Assembly (NCBI GenBank): GCA_910584655.1
Contig: CAJUBJ010000008.1
Coordinates: 1 to 64,000 of the forward strand
Source: an uncultured Bacilli bacterium
GTDB lineage: Bacteria > Bacillota_I > Bacilli_A > RF39 > UBA660
Direction of reading: 5' to 3'
DNA length: 64,000 nt
Shown here: positions 8,189 to 17,716 of the stretch, one piece after another
How the letters are laid out: every line of letters starts with the position of its first letter
How positions within the stretch are numbered: position 1 is the stretch's first letter
The notes under the pieces: model-generated
What the model was told of the DNA's origin: nothing
The model's database searches: none
What the model saw: the letters and a program-made list of their open reading frames with translations, nothing else
Made by a program: the position numbers and the translations under genes

Positions 8189-9559
8189 TTGAATTCTGAT
8201 GATATTTGGGTAAGTGTTCTAGATATAATTAAGAAAGAACTTCATCCAGTATCTTTTAGTACATGGTTTGGTGAAACCAAGTTACATTCAATTGATGATA
8301 AAAAAATTGTTTTACAGGTACCAATGCCTCTACATAAGAGAATGTTGCTATCAAATTATTATGATTTAATAAGTGATTCTTTTTCTAAAGTACTTGGAGT
8401 AGATAAAGAAATAGAATGTTTATTAGAAGAAGAAATAACAAAGCCTAATGAGGAATTAATAGATAAGGTTGTTAATAACGATATTGTTGTTAACACAACA
8501 AAAAAAGAAAAATTTGAAAGTAACTTAAATAAAACTTTAAATTTCGATAACTTTGTAGTTGGCGATACTAATAAATTTGCTAGAACTGCGGCTTTTGCAG
8601 TGGCTCAAAGTCCAGGTGTTACTTATAATCCTTTATTTATATATGGAAAAAGTGGATTAGGTAAAACACATTTAATGCATGCTATTGGTAACTATATAAC
8701 TGATAATAATAGTAACTTAAAAGTTTTATATACAACTAGTGATGATTTTAGAAAAGACTATACAGGAATTGCTAATACGACTGATAATTCCTTAGATTAT
8801 GCTAATGATTTTAAAAATAAATATAGAAATATTGATGTTTTAATAATTGATGATATTCAATATCTTGTTGGGGCAGAGAAGACACAGGAAGAATTTTTCC
8901 ATACTTTTAACGATTTACATGGAAGAAATAAGCAAATTATTATAAGTTCAGATAGATCTCCAGAAGATTTAAAATTGCTTGAAGAGAGACTTAGAAGTAG
9001 ATTTGCTTGGGGATTACCAGTAGATATATATCCTCCTGACTTTGATTTGAGATGTCGTATTATTAAAGATAAAATACAAAAACTAACTACAATATCTGAT
9101 AAAATGACTGATGAAGCAGTTGAATTTATAGCAAATAACTGTGACACAGATGTTAGAAGTCTAGAAGGAGCTATTAACAGACTAGTTGCATATACAGCAA
9201 TGTGTGTTCCTGATAAAATAGATTTAGAATTTGCTAATGAAGCTTTAAAAGACTATATTACAAAAAATCCTTATGTTACTAATGATATTGTTAGTATTCA
9301 AAAAGCTGTTGCTGATTATTATAAATTAACTATTGAAGTACTAAAAGGAAAAAGAAGAAGTGCTAATATAGCATATCCTAGAATGGTTGCTATGTACTTA
9401 TGTCGTATGTTAACAGATCAGTCTTTTCCTAGAATTGGATTAGAATTTGGGGGAAGAGATCATTCTACTGTAATACATGCTGTAGATAAAATAGAAGATG
9501 ATTTAAAAAATAATAGTCAATTAAAAGAAATTATTAATGAAATTAAATCAAAATTATAA
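8189..9559 (+). CDS. dnaA: Chromosomal replication initiator DnaA
   Basis: AAA+ ATPase that opens oriC. Domain I is at the N-terminus (about 1-80). The ATPase domain has Walker A GKSGLGKT (about 153-160) and Walker B VLIIDDIQ. Domain IV ends with the DNA-binding signature GGRDHSTVIHAVDKI. The start is uncertain: GTG 8180, ATG 8183 and TTG 8189 are all in frame. GGGGTGAT (8177-8184) fits the SD-extension GGTGAT that precedes many starts here at 3-5 bases, which favours TTG 8189 (456 residues). Confidence 0.96.
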   Translation: MNSDDIWVSVLDIIKKELHPVSFSTWFGETKLHSIDDKKIVLQVPMPLHKRMLLSNYYDLISDSFSKVLGVDKEIECLLEEEITKPNEELIDKVVNNDIVVNTTKKEKFESNLNKTLNFDNFVVGDTNKFARTAAFAVAQSPGVTYNPLFIYGKSGLGKTHLMHAIGNYITDNNSNLKVLYTTSDDFRKDYTGIANTTDNSLDYANDFKNKYRNIDVLIIDDIQYLVGAEKTQEEFFHTFNDLHGRNKQIIISSDRSPEDLKLLEERLRSRFAWGLPVDIYPPDFDLRCRIIKDKIQKLTTISDKMTDEAVEFIANNCDTDVRSLEGAINRLVAYTAMCVPDKIDLEFANEALKDYITKNPYVTNDIVSIQKAVADYYKLTIEVLKGKRRSANIAYPRMVAMYLCRMLTDQSFPRIGLEFGGRDHSTVIHAVDKIEDDLKNNSQLKEIINEIKSKL

Positions 9560-9714
9560 AATTGTGAATTAATTGTGGGTAAGTTTATATTTATCAACAT
9601 AAAAAAATAGGCTTTTTTCCTAGATATTTGTGGATAAAATTATACTTATCAACATTATCAACATTGTAATAATAATAAATACTATAAAAAATAAATAAGA
9701 AAGAAGGAATATTT
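9560..9714 (+). other. oriC: Origin, dnaA-dnaN part: second DnaA-box cluster
   Basis: The gap between dnaA and dnaN holds one perfect TGTGGATAA (9629-9637), a near match TGTGGGTAA (9574-9582), and three TTATCAACA boxes (9591-9599, 9646-9654, 9655-9663). A bipartite origin with boxes on both sides of dnaA is the arrangement known from Bacillus. Confidence 0.75.
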
Positions 9715-10833
9715 ATGAAATTTACGATAGAAAAAAATATATTATTAGAAAATTTATCTAATGTAGTAAAAGCTATTTCTACTAAAAATATAATTCCTAT
9801 ATTAAATGGAGTTAAGTTCGAATTAAATGAGGAAGGTTTGTTTTTGACAGCTAGTGATAGTGAATTAACAATTAGAGCATTTATAGAAAAGAAAGCTATT
9901 ACTAATGTAGAAAATGAAGGATCTATTATTATTCAAAGTAAATATATTTTAGATATTATAAGAAAAATGCCTAGTGATTTAATAAACTTTGAATTAATGG
10001 ATGGATTAAAAATTAAAATATCATCAGATAATAGTCAATATGATTTAAATTGTTTAGATCCTAAAGAATATCCAAGTTTAAAATTAGAAGAGAGTAAAAA
10101 TCCTATTACTATAAAAGGAAATACTTTTAAAAATATTATTAGTCAAACTGCTTTTGCTATATCAACACAAGAATTAAGACCATTACTTACTGGATTAAAT
10201 TTTAAAATAGTAGGGGATGTATTGGAATGTATTGCAACTGATTCTTATAGATTAGCTAAGAAGAATATTAAATTAGATATTCCTTCAGAAGAAGAAATAA
10301 ATATAGTAATTCCTGGTAAAAATATTATGGAATTAGATAAGATAATTCAAGAAGATGAAAATGTAGAAATGCATATTTTTACTAATAAAGTATTATTTAA
10401 ATATAAAAATATTATATTTCAAAGTAATTTGCTTTCTGGAACTTATCCAAATACTAGTAATTTAATACCTAGTGATTTTGCTATTATTGTTAATACTAAT
10501 TTAAATAATTACTATAGTGCAATTGATAGAGCTGCGTTACTTACTCAAAGTAAAGATAAAAATATTGTTAAAATGAGAATTAAAAATAGTCAAATGATTA
10601 TTAATTCATATGCATCAGAAATAGGAAAAGTAGAAGAAAAGCTTGATATTGAAACTAAAGATGATGCTAATATAGATATTTCATTTAGTGCTAAATATAT
10701 GTTAGATGCTTTAAAAACAATGAAAGATGAAGAAATTTTAATACTTCTTAATGGTGAAGTTAAACCAATAGTTATTAAGTCAATGACTGATGAATCATTA
10801 ATTCAATTAATTTTACCAATTAAAACTTATTAA
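9715..10833 (+). CDS. dnaN: DNA polymerase III sliding clamp (beta subunit)
   Basis: Ring-shaped processivity clamp for replication. The opening MKFTIEKNILLENLSNVVKAIS, the internal RPLLTGLNFKIVG and ATDSYRLA motif, and the C-terminal MLDALKTMKDEEILILLNG are characteristic. 372 residues, normal. Preceded by AGAAGGA and followed by a strong terminator that separates it from comK. Confidence 0.96.
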   Translation: MKFTIEKNILLENLSNVVKAISTKNIIPILNGVKFELNEEGLFLTASDSELTIRAFIEKKAITNVENEGSIIIQSKYILDIIRKMPSDLINFELMDGLKIKISSDNSQYDLNCLDPKEYPSLKLEESKNPITIKGNTFKNIISQTAFAISTQELRPLLTGLNFKIVGDVLECIATDSYRLAKKNIKLDIPSEEEINIVIPGKNIMELDKIIQEDENVEMHIFTNKVLFKYKNIIFQSNLLSGTYPNTSNLIPSDFAIIVNTNLNNYYSAIDRAALLTQSKDKNIVKMRIKNSQMIINSYASEIGKVEEKLDIETKDDANIDISFSAKYMLDALKTMKDEEILILLNGEVKPIVIKSMTDESLIQLILPIKTY

Positions 10834-10846
10834 TATTTAAATTTAG

Positions 10847-10878
10847 GACACTTATTAATGTATAAGTGTCTTTTTTTT
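10847..10878 (+). terminator. Terminator after dnaN
   Basis: Stem GACACTTA/TAAGTGTC (10847-10854 with 10863-10870) followed by eight T. Confidence 0.88.
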
Positions 10879-10893
10879 GTAAAAAATAATAAA

Positions 10894-10934
10894 AAAATAC
10901 GATTTTTGTAGATAATCGACAAAATGTTGCTTTT
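10894..10934 (+). promoter_or_regulatory. Possible ComK AT-box pair upstream of comK
   Basis: An exact AAAA-N5-TTTT box (10894-10906) lies about 100 bases before the comK start, with a second near-box AAAA-N6-TTTT at 10921-10934. ComK of Bacillus binds paired boxes of this form and activates its own gene. In so AT-rich a sequence such boxes arise by chance, so this is only suggestive. Confidence 0.3.
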
Positions 10935-10993
10935 TTCGACAATTTATAGGTGTATAAGGTTGGTAAATTTTGGAAAGAGGGAGGTTTTGTATA

Positions 10994-11446
10994 ATGGAAT
11001 CATATGAAATAAATAAAGATACGGTTGCGTTAATTCCAAAAGATGAAGAACATACTATAGTTTATGAGGTGGATAACTCATTTGTTGTCAACAAGCCTAC
11101 ATTAAAGATAGTAGAAGAAAGTTGTGAATATTTTGGTAGTTCATTAGAAGGAAGACAAATAGGTACATCTAAATTAGTTGGATTTACTCATAAAGTACCT
11201 GTAATTATAGAAGAATCATTTGATATAATATTTTTTCCAACATTGTCACCTAAGAATGAAGAATGTTCTTGGTTATCATATTCTCATATTTATAAGCCTG
11301 ATAGATTCAAAGATAAGACAATAGTTGAACTAAAAAATGGCAAAAAAATATTAGTTGATGTATCTACTGCAATTATAGATAATCAGTTATATAGATGTTC
11401 AAGATTAAAAGATACTTTATCTTTAAGAAAAATCGATAAAAAATAG
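10994..11446 (+). CDS. comK: ComK-family competence transcription factor
   Basis: Resembles ComK, master activator of DNA-uptake genes in Bacillus. Shared features are SYEIN at the N-terminus, ...IVEESCEYFGSSLEGRQIGT (about 48-67), HKVPVII, FFPTLSPKNEECSW...SHI (about 85-105), and late NQLYRCSRLK. It has 150 residues against roughly 190 in Bacillus and lacks the C-terminal tail that carries the MecA/ClpCP degradation signal there. Start ATG at 10994 follows AGAGGGAGG. It is a single-gene unit between two terminators, in the slot between dnaN and recF normally held by yaaA. The family assignment is from remembered motifs. Confidence 0.82.
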   Translation: MESYEINKDTVALIPKDEEHTIVYEVDNSFVVNKPTLKIVEESCEYFGSSLEGRQIGTSKLVGFTHKVPVIIEESFDIIFFPTLSPKNEECSWLSYSHIYKPDRFKDKTIVELKNGKKILVDVSTAIIDNQLYRCSRLKDTLSLRKIDKK

Positions 11447-11450
11447 TGAA

Positions 11451-11476
11451 AAAGCTACAAAACGTAGCTTTTTTAT
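11451..11476 (+). terminator. Terminator after comK
   Basis: Stem AAAGCTAC/GTAGCTTT with T-run. It isolates comK from recF, which has a TTATAATG element of its own just downstream. Confidence 0.85.
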
Positions 11477-11551
11477 GTTATAATGTAATAGAGGTATAGG
11501 AGTACTCAAAAAATACTTTTTTTTATCTACGGTCGTAAAAGAGGCTTAAAA

Positions 11552-12640
11552 ATGAAAATACAGCATTTGAAATTATTAAATTTTAGAAATTATGAAAAAA
11601 TGGAACTAGAATTTTCACCTAACTATAATATTATTTATGGTAATAATGGTTCAGGTAAGACAAATCTAGTAGAAAGTATTTATGTACTTGCACTTACTAA
11701 ATCTTTTAGGGGTTCTGTTGATAAAGTACTAATTATGAACAATAAAGATGCATGTCGTATAGAAGGATCTATATGGGATAAGTACGAGAATAAATATAAA
11801 ATAATAATAAAAGATAGTGGAAAAAAAGTAAAAATAAATAATACTAAAGTTGATAAATTAAGTGATTATATATCAAAAATTAGTGTAGTACTTTTTAATC
11901 CTGATGATCTTAGATTTATTAAAGATTCTCCAAGTGTTAGGAGAAAAGCAATTAACTTAGAAATATCGCAAATAAATAATATATATTTAAAGAATTTGAA
12001 TATGTATAATAAATTGTTGAAGCAAAGAAATTCTTATTTAAAGACAACTAATATTAATGCTAATTCTTCTAAAGAGTATTTAGATGTGTTAACAAATAAG
12101 TTAATTGATTATGGTGAGAAGATTTATTTATCTAGGAAAAAGTATATTGATTTATTAAATCAGAGAATAGGTAGTATTTATAGCAGTATTTGTGATATTG
12201 ATGATTTAAAGCTTGAGTATGTATCTGATTATAAGAATTTTGATAGGGAAAAGGTTCAAATAAAATATAAAGAAAATTTAAATAGGGATATTATTTTGGG
12301 AAAGACTGCGTTTGGTGTTCACCATGATGATGTTAGGTTTAAGTTTAAAGGATATAATATTAAAGATTATGGATCTGAAGGTCAACAAAAGAATGCTATT
12401 ATTGCCTATAAATTGACTGAATTAGAGATTTTTTATCAAGTTAGGGGAAATTATCCTATTTTGATATTAGATGACTTATTTAGTGAGTTAGATAGGTTTA
12501 AAATAAATAATATTCTTAATTTAATTAATAAAGATATTCAAACTTTTATTACTACTACAGATATTGATAAAATAAATGAAGATATTTTGAAAGTTAGTAA
12601 ATTGTTTGAAATTGATGAGGGTTATGTAAGGGAGGATTAG
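11552..12640 (+). CDS. recF: DNA replication and repair protein RecF
   Basis: SMC-like ATPase that loads RecA at gaps. Walker A YGNNGSGKTNL (about 30-40), signature-like YGSEGQQKNA (about 275-285) and Walker B PILILDDLFSELD (about 305-317). 362 residues, normal. Two bases before gyrB, so the two are co-transcribed. Confidence 0.95.
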   Translation: MKIQHLKLLNFRNYEKMELEFSPNYNIIYGNNGSGKTNLVESIYVLALTKSFRGSVDKVLIMNNKDACRIEGSIWDKYENKYKIIIKDSGKKVKINNTKVDKLSDYISKISVVLFNPDDLRFIKDSPSVRRKAINLEISQINNIYLKNLNMYNKLLKQRNSYLKTTNINANSSKEYLDVLTNKLIDYGEKIYLSRKKYIDLLNQRIGSIYSSICDIDDLKLEYVSDYKNFDREKVQIKYKENLNRDIILGKTAFGVHHDDVRFKFKGYNIKDYGSEGQQKNAIIAYKLTELEIFYQVRGNYPILILDDLFSELDRFKINNILNLINKDIQTFITTTDIDKINEDILKVSKLFEIDEGYVRED

Positions 12641-12642
12641 TT

Positions 12643-14553
12643 ATGAAAGAAGAATATAATGATAGTGATATTCAAGTCTTAGAAGGTTTAGAGGCAGTTA
12701 GAAAAAGACCTGGTATGTATATTGGTACTACTAGTGAAAGAGGATTACATCATTTGGTATGGGAAATAGTTGATAATGCAGTTGATGAAGCTTTAGCTGG
12801 TTATTGTCATGATATTGAGGTTTCTATCGAAAAAAATAATGTAATTTCAGTTAAAGATAATGGACGTGGAATGCCAACTGGTATTAACGCTAAAACAGGT
12901 TTATCTACTATTGAAACAATATTTACTGTATTACATGCTGGAGGTAAATTTGGCGGTGGAGGATACAAGGTATCTGGTGGATTACATGGTGTAGGTGCCT
13001 CTGTTGTTAATGCTTTATCTAGCTGGTTAGAAGTAAGAGTTTATAGAGATGGAAATGTTTATTTTCAAAGATTTGAAAATGGCGGACATCCTGTGGGAGA
13101 ACTACAAGTAATAGATAAATGTGATCAGGATAGAACAGGAACAACAGTATCATTTAAAGCTGATCCTACTGTATTTAAAGAAACTACTGTGTATAATTAT
13201 GAAACTTTGGCGACAAGATTAGAAGAATTAGCTTTTTTAAATAAGGGTTTGAGAATTATCTTAACTGATTTAAGAGAAGATGAGAAAAAAGAAGAATTCT
13301 TGTATGAAGGTGGAATAATTGAGTTTGTTAATAAGTTAAATAAAAATAAAAAAGTTATACATGAAAATGTAGTTTATGTTGAAGGTCAAGAAGATAATAT
13401 TTCAATGGAAGTTGCTTTTCAATATAATGAAGATTATACGTCTCAAATATATTCTTTTACTAATAATATTAGTACTTATGAAGGTGGAACTCATGAAGAT
13501 GGTGTTAAGAGAGCTTTAACAAGAATAATTAACAATTATGCAAAAAATAATAAAATATTAAAAGAAAATGATGATCCATTGACAGGAGAGGATGTAAGAG
13601 AAGGTATTACAATGATTATTTCTTGTAAACATCCAGATCCACAGTTTGAAGGTCAAACTAAGACTAAATTAGGTAATGCTGAAGTTAGAAAGATAGCAGA
13701 TGATGTGTTTAGTGAAGGGTTAGAAAGATTTTTACTTGAGAATCCAGATCAAGCTAAAGTTATTATAGAAAAATCTATGACTGCTTCTAGGGCAAGAATG
13801 GCAGCTAAAAAAGCTAGAGAATTGACTAGAAGAAAAGGTGATTTAGATATTACCAACTTCTATGGGAAATTAAACGATTGTAAGAGTAAAAACTCAGAAG
13901 AATGTGAAATATTCTTAGTCGAAGGAGATTCAGCTGGAGGAAGTGCTATTAAAGGTAGAAATAGTTTAACTCAAGCAATACTTCCATTAAGAGGTAAGAT
14001 ATTAAACGTTGAAAAAGCTAGACTTGATAGAGCTTTAGGAAATGAAGAAATAAGAACTATTATTACAGCATTTGGTACTGGTATTGGAGATGAATTTGAT
14101 TTATCTAAGTTAAGATATGGAAAAATTATTATAATGACAGATGCCGACGTTGATGGAGCACATATTAGAGTATTGTTATTAACTTTATTTTATAGATTCT
14201 TTAGACCTATTGTTGAAGCTGGTCATGTTTATGCTGCTCAGCCACCTTTATATTGTATTAAACATGGTCAAACTATTAAGTATGTTTTAGATGAAAAAGA
14301 ACGTGATGAATATTTAGCAACATTAAAGCCTGAAACTAAGAGGGACATCTTACGTATGAAAGGTTTAGGAGAAATGGATGCTGAAGAATTAAATGAAACA
14401 ACAATGGATATAGAAAAACGTGTATTAAGACAAATAACTGTTGAAGATACAAGAGCTGCAGATGAGGTATTCTCTAAATTAATGGGTGATGAGGTTGAAC
14501 CTAGAAGAACATTTATTGAAGAAAATGCAACATATGCTAATTTGGATGCGTAG
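12643..14553 (+). CDS. gyrB: DNA gyrase subunit B
   Basis: ATPase subunit of gyrase. The GHKL ATP pocket is seen in EIVDNAVDEA, DNGRGMP and GGLHGVGASVVNALS; the TOPRIM motifs are EGDSAGGSA and DADVDGAHI. C-terminal RMKGLGEMDAEEL is conserved. 636 residues, normal. Lies between recF and gyrA, followed after eight bases by gyrA. Confidence 0.97.
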   Translation: MKEEYNDSDIQVLEGLEAVRKRPGMYIGTTSERGLHHLVWEIVDNAVDEALAGYCHDIEVSIEKNNVISVKDNGRGMPTGINAKTGLSTIETIFTVLHAGGKFGGGGYKVSGGLHGVGASVVNALSSWLEVRVYRDGNVYFQRFENGGHPVGELQVIDKCDQDRTGTTVSFKADPTVFKETTVYNYETLATRLEELAFLNKGLRIILTDLREDEKKEEFLYEGGIIEFVNKLNKNKKVIHENVVYVEGQEDNISMEVAFQYNEDYTSQIYSFTNNISTYEGGTHEDGVKRALTRIINNYAKNNKILKENDDPLTGEDVREGITMIISCKHPDPQFEGQTKTKLGNAEVRKIADDVFSEGLERFLLENPDQAKVIIEKSMTASRARMAAKKARELTRRKGDLDITNFYGKLNDCKSKNSEECEIFLVEGDSAGGSAIKGRNSLTQAILPLRGKILNVEKARLDRALGNEEIRTIITAFGTGIGDEFDLSKLRYGKIIIMTDADVDGAHIRVLLLTLFYRFFRPIVEAGHVYAAQPPLYCIKHGQTIKYVLDEKERDEYLATLKPETKRDILRMKGLGEMDAEELNETTMDIEKRVLRQITVEDTRAADEVFSKLMGDEVEPRRTFIEENATYANLDA

Positions 14554-14566
14554 GAGGTGAATGGTT

Positions 14567-17110
14567 GTGGATAGATTAGAACAAAATAATATTGTTAAAG
14601 AGGTTAGAGATTCATTCTTAGATTATTCAATGAGTGTTATTGTATCTCGTGCTTTACCAGATTTAAGAGATGGTTTAAAACCTGTTCATAGAAGAATCCT
14701 TTATTCAATGTATGAGTCTGGTTATACACCTGATAAACCTCATAAAAAAAGTGCTAGAATTGTTGGAGATGTAATGGGTAAATACCATCCACATGGTGAC
14801 TCATCTATTTATGAAGCAATGGTTAGAATGGCACAAGACTTTAGTTATCGTTATATGCTTGTTGATGGACATGGTAATTTCGGTAATATCGAAGGTTATG
14901 GTGCTGCAGCTATGCGTTATACTGAATCAAGATTATCTAAGATGTCTCTTGAATTGTTAAGAGATATTAACAAGGATACTGTAGATATGGTACCTAACTT
15001 CGATGATTCAGAAAAAGAACCATCTATATTACCTTGTAGATATCCTAACATATTAGTAAATGGTACAATGGGTATTGCTGTAGGTATGGCAACAAATATT
15101 CCACCACATAATTTATGTGAAGTTATAGATGGATGTATTGCTTATATTGATAATCCTGATATTGATTTAGATGGATTAATGCAAATAGTTAAAGGTCCTG
15201 ATTTTCCTACTGGAGGTATCATTTTAGGTAATTCTGGTATTAGAAAAGCTTATGAAACTGGTAGGGGATCAATAACTATAAGAAGCAAAGCTACTATTGA
15301 AGAAAAGAATGGTAGACATTATATAGTTGTTGATGAAGTTCCTTATGGAGTAAATACTGGAGATTTAAAAAATAAAGTTGCAGATTTGGTTCATAATAAA
15401 GTAATTGAAGGAATTACAGATTATCATGTTGATTTAAAACATGGTATTAAAATTACAATAACTTTAAAAAAGGATGCAAATCCTCAAGTAGTATTAAATC
15501 AATTGTATAAGCATACTGATTTTCAAAGTAATTTTGGTATAATTCTTTTAATGTTAGATCAGGGTGTACCTAAAACTTTAGGATTAAAAGACATTATTGT
15601 TAAATATGTTGATTATCAAAAAGAAGTTATCATAAGAAGAACTAAATTTAATTTAGATAAAGCAGAGAAGAGAGCTCATATTTTAGAGGGATTGAAGATT
15701 GCTTTAGATAATATTGATGAAGTTGTTAAATTAATTAGAGCTTCTAAAAGTGATCAAGAGGCTCAAACAGGATTAATGAATAGATTTGGTTTAACTGAAA
15801 TTCAAGCTCAAGCTATTTTGGAAATGAGATTACGTCGTTTAACTGGATTAGAAAGAGATAAGATTGAAGCTGAGTTAGCCGAATTGATGAAGGAAATTGA
15901 AGAGTTAAGATCTATTTTAGCTAGTGAAGAAAAAGTACTTAATATTATTAAGGAAGAAATGACTGAAATTAAGAATAAGTTTGGTGATGAGAGACGTACT
16001 AAGATAGATATGACTGCTATTGATTACATAGAAGATGAGTCTTTAATACCTAATGAAGATGTTATTATTGCGTTAACAAATAAAGGTTATATTAAGAGAA
16101 CTACTTCAGATACATTTAAATCTCAGAATAGAGGTGGAGTTGGTATTAAGGGTATGGCAACTAATGAGGAAGATTTTGTTGAACATATGATTAATATTCA
16201 AACTCATGATCATGTATTATTCTTTACAAATAAAGGTAAAGTTTATAGATTAAAAGGTTATGAGATTCCAGAGTTTAGTAGACAATCTAAGGGGTTACCA
16301 GTTGTTAATTTGTTACCTATTGATAAGGGAGAATTGGTTAATTCTATTATAAAGATTTCTAAGGATGAGGAAGTTGATAATTTATTATTTGTTACAAAAT
16401 CTGGATTGGTTAAGCGTACTGCTGTTTCAGAATTTGATTCTATTAGGAGTGGTGGAAAGATTTGTATTACTCTTAAGGAAGATGATGAATTAATTTCTGT
16501 TAGAAAGACTACAGGTAATGATTTTGTATTGTTAGGCTCAAGCGGAGGACGTATGGTTAAATTTAATGAAAATGACGTCCGTATAATGGGAAGAACTGCG
16601 TCTGGAGTAAAAGGTATTGAATTAGATGATTCGACTTGTATTGGGGCTGAAATTGCGTCAGATGATGATACGGTGTTGATTGTAACTAAAAAGGGTTATG
16701 GAAAACAATCTAAGGTTGCTGAATATAGAGAAACGAAACGTGGTAGTAAAGGAGTTAAGGCTTTAAGTATTACTGATAAAAATGGTGATATTGCTGCATT
16801 TAAAATTGCTAGACCAGAATCAGATCTTGTAATTATTACTGATGCAGGTATGGTAATGCGTATGCCACTTGATCAAATTAATGTTTTAGGTCGTGTTACT
16901 CAAGGAGTTAGATTAATTAACTTGAAAGATGATCATATTGTTGCTACAATAAGTTTAGTAGACAAGGAAAAAGAGGAAGAAATATTGGAAGAAGTTGTTG
17001 ATAATGCTGAAGTTATTAACAATGAAGATTCAAATATTAATGTTAGTGATGTTGTTGATAACAATAAGGTGATTGACAATGTTGTTGAAAATAGTGAAAC
17101 CACAGAATAA
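14567..17110 (+). CDS. gyrA: DNA gyrase subunit A
   Basis: DNA-cleaving subunit of gyrase. The active-site tyrosine is in AAMRYTESRLSKM (about residue 120). The C-terminal beta-pinwheel carries QNRGGVGIKG, an imperfect form of the GyrA box QRRGGRG. After the last pinwheel blade there is a 45-residue acidic, Asn/Val-rich tail. The start is either ATG 14561, touching AGGAGGTGA, or GTG 14567; GTG gives the better spacing (847 residues). Last gene of the recF-gyrB-gyrA unit. Confidence 0.96.
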   Translation: MDRLEQNNIVKEVRDSFLDYSMSVIVSRALPDLRDGLKPVHRRILYSMYESGYTPDKPHKKSARIVGDVMGKYHPHGDSSIYEAMVRMAQDFSYRYMLVDGHGNFGNIEGYGAAAMRYTESRLSKMSLELLRDINKDTVDMVPNFDDSEKEPSILPCRYPNILVNGTMGIAVGMATNIPPHNLCEVIDGCIAYIDNPDIDLDGLMQIVKGPDFPTGGIILGNSGIRKAYETGRGSITIRSKATIEEKNGRHYIVVDEVPYGVNTGDLKNKVADLVHNKVIEGITDYHVDLKHGIKITITLKKDANPQVVLNQLYKHTDFQSNFGIILLMLDQGVPKTLGLKDIIVKYVDYQKEVIIRRTKFNLDKAEKRAHILEGLKIALDNIDEVVKLIRASKSDQEAQTGLMNRFGLTEIQAQAILEMRLRRLTGLERDKIEAELAELMKEIEELRSILASEEKVLNIIKEEMTEIKNKFGDERRTKIDMTAIDYIEDESLIPNEDVIIALTNKGYIKRTTSDTFKSQNRGGVGIKGMATNEEDFVEHMINIQTHDHVLFFTNKGKVYRLKGYEIPEFSRQSKGLPVVNLLPIDKGELVNSIIKISKDEEVDNLLFVTKSGLVKRTAVSEFDSIRSGGKICITLKEDDELISVRKTTGNDFVLLGSSGGRMVKFNENDVRIMGRTASGVKGIELDDSTCIGAEIASDDDTVLIVTKKGYGKQSKVAEYRETKRGSKGVKALSITDKNGDIAAFKIARPESDLVIITDAGMVMRMPLDQINVLGRVTQGVRLINLKDDHIVATISLVDKEKEEEILEEVVDNAEVINNEDSNINVSDVVDNNKVIDNVVENSETTE

Positions 17111-17172
17111 GTGTGGATAAAAAATAAAACACATTATTGCGTGGAATTTAATTGAAATATTGTTGATAATTA

Positions 17173-17188
17173 GGTTTCACGTGGAACA
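17173..17188. promoter_or_regulatory. parS: parS site 1
   Basis: GGTTTCACGTGGAACA, two mismatches to the ParB consensus TGTTTCACGTGAAACA. Confidence 0.8.
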
Positions 17189-17290
17189 TATATTTAAAAA
17201 ATGTGAAAAATACGTATATTTTATAGGAACTAAAGTCTCAAAATTTGCCTAATATATGCGAAAAAAAGATGTTTGTATAAATTTAAAATA

Positions 17291-17338
17291 GGAATCGAGA
17301 ATAAGATTACTGAAGAAGTTATCGTCTCGATTCTTTTT
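17291..17338 (+). terminator. Terminator-like hairpin after gyrA
   Basis: A 9-bp stem GAATCGAGA/TCTCGATTC (17292-17300 with 17325-17333) with a further inner ATAA/TTAT pairing, followed by TTTTT. It stands 180 bases after the gyrA stop, so it ends gyrA messages with a long tail or belongs to a short independent transcript. Confidence 0.75.
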
Positions 17339-17379
17339 ATATGTGTATTTTTTTGGGAAAATAATACTTGTGGAAAAAA

Positions 17380-17395
17380 TGTTTCACGTGGAACA
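17380..17395. promoter_or_regulatory. parS: parS site 2
   Basis: TGTTTCACGTGGAACA, one mismatch to TGTTTCACGTGAAACA. Confidence 0.88.
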
Positions 17396-17481
17396 TTGTT
17401 TTAAGAAAATTTAGTTTAATTTTATAATAATCATAATTTGTAAAAAATTAGTAGTTTATTTTTAAAAATATGATGTGGATA

Positions 17482-17497
17482 TGTTCCACGTGAAACA
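17482..17497. promoter_or_regulatory. parS: parS site 3
   Basis: TGTTCCACGTGAAACA, identical to a form accepted by Bacillus ParB (TGTTNCACGTGAAACA). Confidence 0.9.
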
Positions 17498-17578
17498 TTG
17501 TTAATTTTATTAATTATATAAAAAATAATATTTTTATTACTTTTAATATTTTGAAGTTTTTTGATTTATTAAAAAAAT

Positions 17579-17592
17579 ATTTCCTGGGAAAT
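17579..17592. promoter_or_regulatory. Noc-type site within the parS cluster
   Basis: ATTTCCTGGGAAAT, one mismatch to the Noc palindrome ATTTCCCGGGAAAT. It lies between parS sites 3 and 4. Confidence 0.65.
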
Positions 17593-17652
17593 AAAATGTG
17601 TGGATAGTATGATCTTTTTGGGAAATAGTTTTAATTATTTTTATGTTTACAA

Positions 17653-17668
17653 GGTTTCACGTGAAACA
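17653..17668. promoter_or_regulatory. parS: parS site 4
   Basis: GGTTTCACGTGAAACA, one mismatch to the consensus and only at the first base. Confidence 0.88.
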
Positions 17669-17716
17669 TAATAGTTTTTGTTGACTTTTAGTCTTTTTGT
17701 TTGATAATATTAGTTC

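Larger units (their letters stand above)
17111..17709. other. Gene-free centromere-like region (parS cluster)
   Basis: No credible open reading frame in about 600 bases. The stretch holds four parS sites, one Noc-type palindrome, three DnaA-box-like sequences (TGTGGATAA 17112-17120, TGTGGATAT near 17474, TGTGGATAG near 17600), and one hairpin terminator. The rest is AT-rich with no recognisable gene. It lies about 9 kb from oriC and would be a natural ParB loading zone. Confidence 0.8.
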
